From contig JAOADG010000037.1 in assembly GCA_026417415.1 (NCBI GenBank), forward strand, positions 124,001 through 188,000: 64,000 nucleotides of DNA. Direction: 5' to 3'. A program made the translations under genes and the position numbers. Source of the DNA: a bacterium (GTDB lineage: Bacteria > Electryoneota > JAOADG01). Positions 55,001 to 62,690 of this stretch are shown one piece after another (positions within the stretch are counted from its first letter, which is position 1; each line of letters begins with the position of its first letter). Under the pieces are notes generated by a model. The model saw only the letters and a list, made by a program, of their open reading frames with translations, had not been told where the DNA came from and did no database searches.

Positions 55001-55492
55001 TTTTACCGTAATAATACTTTTACCTATTGGACTTGGAGCATTGAAACCCAATACGAAAAAAAAATTCGTTCCTATCAAGCGACTTCTATCGCGAATCGTT
55101 TGACCAACAATTACAAGATTAATCCATCCATCATCTATTTTCAACAATTCAATCAAGAATACAAATTAGATGCGATAATCACTTATTCAAATGATCAGTA
55201 CCAACGCCTACACTGGTACGAAACTGGGATTACACCAAGTTTCACCTACTATTTTAAGAAATCAGGAAGATTGTATATGGAATTAGAATGGCGTGCAATT
55301 TTTTCCAACGCTTTAAGATTACCATACGATTTAAGTAATGGACGACAACCTGGAAACAATTGGCGATGGATGATTCGCAATGATATACGATTGGGAGCTA
55401 ATGTCAATGGTGCTTTGTATTATAGAGGAGTAAAAGATTATTCATATCCTATTAGAAATGAAGGCAGGGCTGAAATCACAGCATTCTTTTAA
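52079..55492 (+). CDS. Large outer-membrane beta-barrel protein, possibly SprA-like
   Basis: 1137 aa, signal peptide, VPGSERVFIDGVEQTRGQTENYTIDYSTGEITFTPKTPIRQDARIIIEYE motif, aromatic alternating C-terminal strands ending ...RAEITAFF; TTG start. Confidence 0.7.
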   Translation: MSFILSLTRSLIQIPKTAQFFSVCIFFLIPYAFSQTLLQNYQPSLKEYRFFANDSLGPFKLPDSFLVTNSITIFAGEKLLERKRDYEVNEIKGILYLKSYFPAVELTVRYKALNLKIPTVFRYKKEFEFSNIFDTLQIKKESTQAISQEDQTTGYQLQRSGSILRAITIGTGEDIGIESSMRLELDGNLTEDLEIKAVLSDQTSGITPEGNTKTLKELDRIYIQTKSPTNTVTMGDYPLQFGQSNPFVSTKKQVQGAQWIWEKPRLQTQVLGAITRARYRTVQFVANEGNQGPYLLTDGEQNLPTPIVPGSERVFIDGVEQTRGQTENYTIDYSTGEITFTPKTPIRQDARIIIEYETIPGYYNRGIFATQVSGRTIGRNFVWSAGVYSESDDAKNPVGYTLTDSAKQALQNAGDNPLYSFYNSERYVGPNQGDYKKIDTLYQGNQIPIYVFVPPDSSLQPQGEYEVTFTKVPNGDYQIDFHSLSAKSFYKWVGTGLGDYLPIIKIPLPQKREVAAVATQLRPNEFVKVQVESAMSKFDANTMSIKNGKGIQGGAIAVETQLNAPSFKGVHHFQTTIKYKEVESNFRPLERVDNIEEYRRWGNTDTLSQSGQITKEVEFSYSPVQLLNLKSSIGNQQKDDGTRSKRLAVSISTITNLWKGVFATEKIQANQSIQQTDIEIVRLFQQQSLRVKQFQSSFQTNFENYLSTRTYYPMGSRKLSNSFTFIHEFHPSHTLNLSITRRNDWNRISKIFHPSLRSLGFQIKHDLSKRNFISNTEYHHNETRYLPSDSLVKVDLIQSIGSAKFYENIFQANWNYSLNATSTSKLLLYAYPVPLGQGTHVKIGEQFVPNPEGDWIVFTRPSGDYEPVVDFNVTLGITSFLERLQVFPWKGVTSDTRVEIGEQSKTKHPMKLMLFYLPEFLSEKTLNGRQTFKQDFTINPTKVHFWKFRTTIQRDKSNRWLTGAYDNRFSSFSLFYRNNTFTYWTWSIETQYEKKIRSYQATSIANRLTNNYKINPSIIYFQQFNQEYKLDAIITYSNDQYQRLHWYETGITPSFTYYFKKSGRLYMELEWRAIFSNALRLPYDLSNGRQPGNNWRWMIRNDIRLGANVNGALYYRGVKDYSYPIRNEGRAEITAFF

Positions 55493-55493
55493 A

Positions 55494-57200
55494 ATGAAAA
55501 ACCTACTGTATTTTCTAATTCTATCTAGTATAATTCACGCAATATCATTCGCTTCAATTCACGGTGAATTGATAGATGTTCAATGGCATTCTGTTCCTGA
55601 AATCAAATCTACAATCTTACAAAATGCGTTTGAATTGAAAATTGGTGATCAAGTTGATTCAATGAAAATTGTAAATGCCCTTCAAAAATTCATAAACAAA
55701 CTCAACATTACGAATTATCCGATAGCTCAAATCGATTCTGCGATATGGGTCCAAGAAGAGTATGGTGGAATATTACAAATTTATCTTTCTCAATTGCTTC
55801 CATTACATATAGATACAATCAAAGTAAATGGTGACACTTCTTTGAACTTTACCAATATAAAAAAACAACCATTTCATTCTAACCAATTCGACTTAATCAT
55901 TAAAAAATGGTATGAGAAAAAACTAAGCGATGCACAACCATTCGCATATGTAACGCTTGATTCTGGAGTCATTCAGCAAGACGAGGATAAGATCACTATA
56001 AGGTTAAATGCAACAGCTGACACTTCCCACACTGTTTTTTTAACGGATGTAATGATTGCTAATGGAGGAAGAATAAAACAAGAGTATTGGCGTAGAGAAA
56101 CAAGATTGAAATTTCCTTCAAAATTTTCTTTAAATAAAGTCAATCGTGCTAAAAAATACCTTCAAACGACTGAACTGTTTTCCAATGTAGGTGATTATGA
56201 ATTGGTGAAATACGGTTCCGATTACTTTTTATACTTTTCGAATCGAATGTTGCCACCGACACGATTAGATGGAATAGTTGGATATATACCTGCAACTACA
56301 CGTCAGAAAGGATTTATCACAGGGACGATAGAATTATCTTTTTACCAACTATTTCAATCTTTTAGAAAACTCTATTTTAAATGGAATAAACCCAATCGTG
56401 GAAATCAGTCATTAGTTCTATCCTATCAAGAACCATGGCTGTTTCAATATCCTATTGCAGGAGAGTTTGCATTTCAGTCAATGATAAGGGATACCTTGTA
56501 TAGCGAGTTTCGTACTTCAATTTTTTTCAATTGGCAATACAATGAATTTTGGACAGTTCGATTGGGTTTTTCAATTCGTGAGATTGTTATTGACTCAATG
56601 TATCAAAGGGTAAGTGGAATTCAATACACAAAAGGAAATGAATATAATATCCGTGTTTCTTATGATGCACAGGATGATTGGATAAATCCCACGAATGGTC
56701 TGAAGTTCCATTTTGATTGGCAGCGAGCATTTCACAAAACATCTGAAAGCAATTCTATTAAATACTATGTCTATAAATTAGATTATCAATTGGAACAAAT
56801 CACGAAACTTTTTCACAATACATTATTGATGGTTGGTTGGAAAGGGGGAGATATTCAATCCAACCGTACTCAACTACCTATTTTTGAACTGTATCGAATA
56901 GGTGGACCTGAATATGTACGTGGCTATTTACCAGAACAATTTCTTGCGCAAAAGTTTGGTATATTCACTGTAGAGCCAAGATGGTTATTTGGAAAGCAAA
57001 CAAGAACGTATCTTTTATCAGATGTTGGATATTTTTTCTATCCATCTTTTATACAAAAAAAGACGGAGTTCGTTTGGGGAAATGGGATAGGGATGTTGGT
57101 CGGATTTCAGTCCAATTCTGTCGGAGTAACGGTTGCTTGGAATAGATACGATACCCCTTTAAATGGAAAAATTTCTTTTCAATTGAATCAGAGATTCTAA
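55494..57200 (+). CDS. Omp85/BamA-like outer membrane protein
   Basis: Signal peptide; IGGPEYVRGYLPEQFLAQKFGIFTVEPRWLFGKQTRTYLLSDVGYF (Omp85 VRGY motif); C-terminal ...GKISFQLNQRF. Confidence 0.78.
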   Translation: MKNLLYFLILSSIIHAISFASIHGELIDVQWHSVPEIKSTILQNAFELKIGDQVDSMKIVNALQKFINKLNITNYPIAQIDSAIWVQEEYGGILQIYLSQLLPLHIDTIKVNGDTSLNFTNIKKQPFHSNQFDLIIKKWYEKKLSDAQPFAYVTLDSGVIQQDEDKITIRLNATADTSHTVFLTDVMIANGGRIKQEYWRRETRLKFPSKFSLNKVNRAKKYLQTTELFSNVGDYELVKYGSDYFLYFSNRMLPPTRLDGIVGYIPATTRQKGFITGTIELSFYQLFQSFRKLYFKWNKPNRGNQSLVLSYQEPWLFQYPIAGEFAFQSMIRDTLYSEFRTSIFFNWQYNEFWTVRLGFSIREIVIDSMYQRVSGIQYTKGNEYNIRVSYDAQDDWINPTNGLKFHFDWQRAFHKTSESNSIKYYVYKLDYQLEQITKLFHNTLLMVGWKGGDIQSNRTQLPIFELYRIGGPEYVRGYLPEQFLAQKFGIFTVEPRWLFGKQTRTYLLSDVGYFFYPSFIQKKTEFVWGNGIGMLVGFQSNSVGVTVAWNRYDTPLNGKISFQLNQRF

Positions 57201-57202
57201 AG

Positions 57203-60200
57203 ATGATAAAATTTAAAACACATATAATCTATTTTTTGATTTGGATGATATCCCTACTTAGCAATTTTGGATGGGCACAATTCGGAAAGAACAAAGTTCA
57301 ATATGAAACTCCTCAATGGAAAACAATTCAGTCAAAACATTTTGAAATTTTATTTCCTCAAAATGGTTATGAATTGGCAGTAATAACAGCAGAATACGCA
57401 GAGCAGGCATATAATCATTTATCACGTGGTTTAGATTATCAACTTGAAAAAGACGATAAAATTACCATCATAACTCATCTATCGCACAATCAATTTCAAC
57501 AAAGTAATGTCACTACAGAAATGCCTGAGGAAAGCGTTGGTGGCTTTACTGAATTCTTAAAGACACGTGTGGTTATTCCTTACGAAGGCAATTGGGAAAA
57601 GTACCGTCATGTCATTCACCATGAATTGACTCATGCAATTCTGTTAAGAAAGTACTATGGAAAAGGGATTCAAAGTGTAATTACGGGGTTAACAAGAATG
57701 CCACTACCATTGTGGTACATTGAGGGCTTAGCTGAATATCAATCTAGATTTGGTTGGGATATTGAGGCAGACATGTTTTTAAGAGATGCTGTAGTAAATG
57801 ATTGGTTACCGGATATTGAGGAACTGAATGGATACATGAATTACAAAGGTGGTCAATCAATCCTTTATTACATCTCAAAAACTTATGGGAAATCTAAAGT
57901 TACAGATTTAGTGAATAAAGTTCGCCAATATAGAGATTTCAGTCGTGGTGTTCGTTCTGCTTTAGGAATGGAAATAAAAGAACTCAATTCAAGATGGAAG
58001 CAATGGGTAAAAAACCAATACTGGAAAACTGCTAGCAATTATCAGATACCAAACGATTTCGCGATACAAATGACCAATCGTGAAAAGTTTGGAAACTATA
58101 TTAACAATGCACCTGCCATATCACCGCAAGGAGATCGAATAGTATTTTTATCGGATCGTTCGGACTATTTTGACATATGGTTGATGAACGGGTTTGATGG
58201 AAAAGTGATCAAACGGCTCATTAAAGGTCAAAGAACTGCACGATTTGAAGAATTGCATTGGTTGCAATCCGGAATTAGTTGGGATCCATCGGGTACACTA
58301 ATCACCTTTGGTGCAAAAGCAAATGGAAAAGATGCATTATTTGTAATGAATACCTACACAGGAAAAATTGTCTCTCATTATTCTTTTGAATTGGATGGAG
58401 TTTATACCCCCAATTGGTCTCCGGACGGAACTAAGATAGCTTTTCAAGGATTTAAGAATGGATTGTGCGATTTGTATTATATTACTTATCCAGAAGGAAA
58501 ATTGGTGAAAGTGACCAATGATGTATATACTGATGCTGATCCAGAATGGTCTGACGATTCACAATTTCTTCTATTCACATCCGACCGATTAGATGTTTTA
58601 GAAACCAATGATTCGATACTTACCAAAGATTTCGCAAAACATCCAATTTCACAGTACGATTTATACAAAATCAACATTCATACCAAAGAAATCGTTCGTG
58701 TAACCGATTCGCCTGAGACAGAAAGGTCTCCCGTATGGATTCCGAATCAGAATGCATTTCTTTATGTCAGTAACCAAAATGGAATCTACAATCTTTATCG
58801 TTTTGATTTTACTACCAAAACCACTCAACCAATAACCAATGTTCTTACAGGTGTGTTTCAACCCTCTATTAGTAACGATGGTTCAATCGCATTTACTGCA
58901 TTTTACAAAGGTGGATACGATATCTACTTTTTCAGTAAACCGCTTTCTATCAATGATACTGTCAAATTATCGTATACACCTTTTGCTGAAGAATCTAAAA
59001 ACAATCCTAAATCTTTACCATACGATACATTAAATCTATCCGCTAAGAGGACACTTGAAAGAATTGATCCATCCAAATTTGTTTTTGATGATCTGAGACA
59101 ATCAAAAAAGAAAAAAACAAAACAAGATTCAGTACCATCTCAAGAGATAAACATAGATACTTCACAATTCTATCTATCAAAAAATTATCGTGTAAAATTG
59201 ACCCCTGATTTGCTGTTTGCATCTGCTGGTTTTTCTTCTTTTTCAGGATTTCAAGGAATGGGTCAAATGATGTTTTCCGATTTACTGGGAAATCATGTGA
59301 TTTACGTTTCTACTGATTTGTATTATGACATAGAGAATACAAATGTAAACTTAGCGTACTTTTACTTAAGAAAAAGAATAGATCTCGGTTTGGGAAGTTT
59401 TCATAATGTGTACTTTTTCAATTATGGTTGGACACGAGATCGAAATTATGGAATTTACCTTGAACTTCAATATCCTATTTCAAAGTTTCTTCGGATAGAT
59501 GGAACATTAAATTTTATGAACATTAATCGTGCAAGATTTACTCTAGATCGAGAAAAATACATTACATTACAAACTCGACATGTATTATTACCTGGACTTT
59601 CTATTGTTAAAGACAACACTATTTGGGGACATACTGGACCTGTTAATGGCGAAAGATACCGAATTAGTGCAATGTGGTCTCCTGATTTTGATAATCATCA
59701 AGTTCAATTTCATAAGAATAAATGGGGTTTAGATTTCAAGACCTATCAATTCGATTACAGAAAATATTATCGGCTTACAAAAGAAAACAGTATTGCAATT
59801 CGACTTACCAGTGGTTTTTCAAATGGACAATCACCACAAAGATTTTTCTTAGGCGGTGAATCAAATTCATTCGTAACTCCAAAAAACAACGACGAGATTA
59901 TCAATGATTTAGACAATGTTTTTTTTAGTACACAAATTACGCCTCTACGTGGATATGAATCTTATGAATTTTTAGGAACCCGATTTGCATTATTGAATGC
60001 AGAGTTTCGTTATCCCTTAATCAAGTTCATGGCTTTTGGTTGGCCTCTTCCAGCGTTTTTCTCGAACATCAGAGGAGCATCCTATCTCGATATAGGTTCG
60101 GTTTGGAACAAAAATGAGTTTAAGGGAACGAATTTAACAAGTAACGGAAATGTGCAATTGAATGATTTAAAAATGGGTTTCGGACTGGGTGCTAGAATTT

Positions 60201-60301
60201 ATCTTGGGTTTACTATTCTAAAGTATGATCTATCTTGGCGAACAAACTGGATAGAAACTTCTACCCCTTATCATTTGTTGTCTTTAGGCGCTGAACTATA
60301 A
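57203..60301 (+). CDS. Peptidase-MA-like metalloprotease / PD40 beta-propeller / Omp85-like barrel fusion
   Basis: HHELTHAILLRKYYGKG...LPLWYIEGLAEYQSR; repeated DPEWSDDSQFLLFTSDR, ISPQGDRIVFLSDRSDYFDIWLM; C-terminal TPLRGYESYEFLGTRFALLNAEFRYPL...LDIGSVWN...MGFGLGARIYLGF. Confidence 0.85.
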   Translation: MIKFKTHIIYFLIWMISLLSNFGWAQFGKNKVQYETPQWKTIQSKHFEILFPQNGYELAVITAEYAEQAYNHLSRGLDYQLEKDDKITIITHLSHNQFQQSNVTTEMPEESVGGFTEFLKTRVVIPYEGNWEKYRHVIHHELTHAILLRKYYGKGIQSVITGLTRMPLPLWYIEGLAEYQSRFGWDIEADMFLRDAVVNDWLPDIEELNGYMNYKGGQSILYYISKTYGKSKVTDLVNKVRQYRDFSRGVRSALGMEIKELNSRWKQWVKNQYWKTASNYQIPNDFAIQMTNREKFGNYINNAPAISPQGDRIVFLSDRSDYFDIWLMNGFDGKVIKRLIKGQRTARFEELHWLQSGISWDPSGTLITFGAKANGKDALFVMNTYTGKIVSHYSFELDGVYTPNWSPDGTKIAFQGFKNGLCDLYYITYPEGKLVKVTNDVYTDADPEWSDDSQFLLFTSDRLDVLETNDSILTKDFAKHPISQYDLYKINIHTKEIVRVTDSPETERSPVWIPNQNAFLYVSNQNGIYNLYRFDFTTKTTQPITNVLTGVFQPSISNDGSIAFTAFYKGGYDIYFFSKPLSINDTVKLSYTPFAEESKNNPKSLPYDTLNLSAKRTLERIDPSKFVFDDLRQSKKKKTKQDSVPSQEINIDTSQFYLSKNYRVKLTPDLLFASAGFSSFSGFQGMGQMMFSDLLGNHVIYVSTDLYYDIENTNVNLAYFYLRKRIDLGLGSFHNVYFFNYGWTRDRNYGIYLELQYPISKFLRIDGTLNFMNINRARFTLDREKYITLQTRHVLLPGLSIVKDNTIWGHTGPVNGERYRISAMWSPDFDNHQVQFHKNKWGLDFKTYQFDYRKYYRLTKENSIAIRLTSGFSNGQSPQRFFLGGESNSFVTPKNNDEIINDLDNVFFSTQITPLRGYESYEFLGTRFALLNAEFRYPLIKFMAFGWPLPAFFSNIRGASYLDIGSVWNKNEFKGTNLTSNGNVQLNDLKMGFGLGARIYLGFTILKYDLSWRTNWIETSTPYHLLSLGAEL

Positions 60302-61746
60302 GAAGAAAAATCAAGGATAAGATTTTGATTAGATACGATAAGCGGAATAATCTTTAGCTTATTTTCTCTTGACTGCATACCTAACCAATATCTACCCATT
60401 GGAAGATTTCTAAATAAAATGACCCTTGAATCATTTATTTTTAACTGCTCTATATTTTCAGGAGGATTCCAGTACGTTAGCCAAACGTAATGAGGTGTAT
60501 GAAGTAAATTGACAGAAAAACGAATTTCTAATAATGGAAAATCAATCGCATAAAGTACATTGGGTATTCCGTAACCTACTTCGCGATTAGGTGATAAAAA
60601 ATGATCCGATGATGCACGAATGGATTGGAGAATTTTTTCGTATGACCAATTTGGATGCTTTTCTTTAACAAAACCAATCACAGTTACAATAATCGGTGCA
60701 GCAAACGAAGTTCCACTTACCCTTCTGAATTGATTGGACGTAGTTGCTACAAGTAAATGCGTAGCAGGTGCACAAAAATCTGGTTTCAATACACCATCAA
60801 TTGTTTCGCCTTTTGATGAAAAATCAGCAACATTTCCAATAGCATCTGTTGCACCAACAGTGATTACGTTGCGGTATGAAGCTGGATGAAGAATAGAACG
60901 ATAAGTGTTTCCAGTATTTCCGGCTGCACAAATCACAAAAATCCCTCTGGATTGTAGCTCTTCTAATAGTTCAAAAGTGAATGATTTGTCGCTAGATAAT
61001 GCTTGACGAACGGTAAAAACAAAAGAATTATTAATGATATGTACTTTCTGATCCATCGCCCATTCTAATGCTTTACACCAACTTAATTCATCATTAGCAA
61101 CTTCTTGATCAGAACGAAAAACTTTCGCTAAAAAGAATTCTGAATTTTGTAAATAACCAAGTGGATGATGTAGCGAAATTCCACCGAGTAAACTTAAAAT
61201 TCCTGTTCCATGCGAAGTGTGACTTAGTATCGTTTCATCATCGGTAAAATTTTTAATTTGTACAATTCGCATTTGTTGAAAAGCAGAATGTGTGGGATCA
61301 AATCCATCATCCATAATTGCGATGCGTAATCCATTTCCAGTCAATTGATAAAGACGGTGAGCTTCTTCAATTTTTGTAAGTTGAAAAGCACTTCTCGAGA
61401 TGACAAAAAAGTCATCACTATATTGGTTTTGGAAAGTGCAAATGCTATTCAGTGGCTGTATTATCTCAATAGTGTATTTAGGAAAGAGTTGTTTTAATAC
61501 TTTTACTTGTTTCCCATTTAGATAAACAACAGTCCAGGGTATATATCTAAAGTAGTAAAGAACATCTTTGGAAGAAAAGATACCAAGTGGAATTATGTTT
61601 TGTATCTGAACTGAATCAAGGCGAACAGCATATTTGGCTTTTTGTGAATTGTCTGATGAAGGTGAAGAAAAAACAGAATTTGGAAAAAAGTAGATGTAAC
61701 CAATAAAAATCAAAAGAGTTTGTAAACTTGCTATTCGCTTATCCAC
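60271..61746 (-). CDS. S8 family subtilisin-like serine peptidase, secreted
   Basis: Signal peptide; LRIAIMDDGFDPTHSAF (Asp), TSHGTGILSLLGG (His), GTSFAAPIIVTVIGF (Ser). Confidence 0.92.
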   Translation of the reverse strand: MDKRIASLQTLLIFIGYIYFFPNSVFSSPSSDNSQKAKYAVRLDSVQIQNIIPLGIFSSKDVLYYFRYIPWTVVYLNGKQVKVLKQLFPKYTIEIIQPLNSICTFQNQYSDDFFVISRSAFQLTKIEEAHRLYQLTGNGLRIAIMDDGFDPTHSAFQQMRIVQIKNFTDDETILSHTSHGTGILSLLGGISLHHPLGYLQNSEFFLAKVFRSDQEVANDELSWCKALEWAMDQKVHIINNSFVFTVRQALSSDKSFTFELLEELQSRGIFVICAAGNTGNTYRSILHPASYRNVITVGATDAIGNVADFSSKGETIDGVLKPDFCAPATHLLVATTSNQFRRVSGTSFAAPIIVTVIGFVKEKHPNWSYEKILQSIRASSDHFLSPNREVGYGIPNVLYAIDFPLLEIRFSVNLLHTPHYVWLTYWNPPENIEQLKINDSRVILFRNLPMGRYWLGMQSRENKLKIIPLIVSNQNLILDFSSYSSAPKDNK

Positions 61747-62690
61747 AAATCATTCTCTTTTTCAAATAAAACACGTCCATTAGGAAATAATGTAAATTTT
61801 CCCACTTGATTACCCACGAGGTAAAAATTTCCATTTCGGTGTTGCACTACATCAGAAGTAGTACCGGAACCTAAACGAAACGTCAAATAATTGTTGTTAA
61901 CAGAAATCGGTTCAGTTCCGTTTTCAAACCATACTGTTTTTGTGTTAGTTATTAAATTGTATTGGTACAAATGAATGGTTCCACTTTGATTTTGTGAATT
62001 TTCAAAAGCATCAAAGATTACATTCGCTACTCCATAAAAAGCGATGTGAAAAGCATCCGTTGAATGCATCACTATTGAATTGGAAAAATTAGGTAAAAAA
62101 ATCACTGAAGCCAGATTCCCATTTAATCCTGAAAAATAGGATAGGTATTGATGATTAGGTGAAACGCAAGGTTTAGTACCGACAACTCCAGTGTAAAAAA
62201 TTGTGTCTTGGTTTAAGTCATAGAGGAACAAACCACTTCCGATGTTAGAATTGGTCTCTTCGTAGATTAAAAATTGGGTCTGGTTGAGTTGTAGAGGGTA
62301 GGGGTCCCGTCCAGAAGGGTGTAATTGTCTTAATTGGCGAAGGGATAATGAGTAATGAAACAAACCATTTCTTAAACTACCAATAACATGACTTGTTGAA
62401 AACACAAATTCATTTTCATTTAACCACCGAATATCGCTTGTCGGAAAAGGATCATTTGTTGATAGTAGCAAGATTTCTTGATTTTGGAGAAGTGCATAAA
62501 TAGAGTTTCCTCGTTGGAATATTACCGTAGTTCCAAGGGGAGATATACTTGGATAAAGTGCATTGTTTACAAATCGTTCACTTTGAAGATGTGGATAGAG
62601 GGGTTTTGGTTGATCAGGATCGGATTGGTTGCATCCATAAATCAGAATTAAAAATGTAAACAGAAGTTTAGGGCTGATAGACAATTTCAT
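61731..62690 (-). CDS. PD40 (TolB-like) propeller lipoprotein
   Basis: Lipobox LIYGC from ATG 62690; YPSISPLGTTVIFQRGNSIYALL, TKPCVSPNHQYLSYFSGLNGNLASV. Confidence 0.7.
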   Translation of the reverse strand: MKLSISPKLLFTFLILIYGCNQSDPDQPKPLYPHLQSERFVNNALYPSISPLGTTVIFQRGNSIYALLQNQEILLLSTNDPFPTSDIRWLNENEFVFSTSHVIGSLRNGLFHYSLSLRQLRQLHPSGRDPYPLQLNQTQFLIYEETNSNIGSGLFLYDLNQDTIFYTGVVGTKPCVSPNHQYLSYFSGLNGNLASVIFLPNFSNSIVMHSTDAFHIAFYGVANVIFDAFENSQNQSGTIHLYQYNLITNTKTVWFENGTEPISVNNNYLTFRLGSGTTSDVVQHRNGNFYLVGNQVGKFTLFPNGRVLFEKENDLWISE

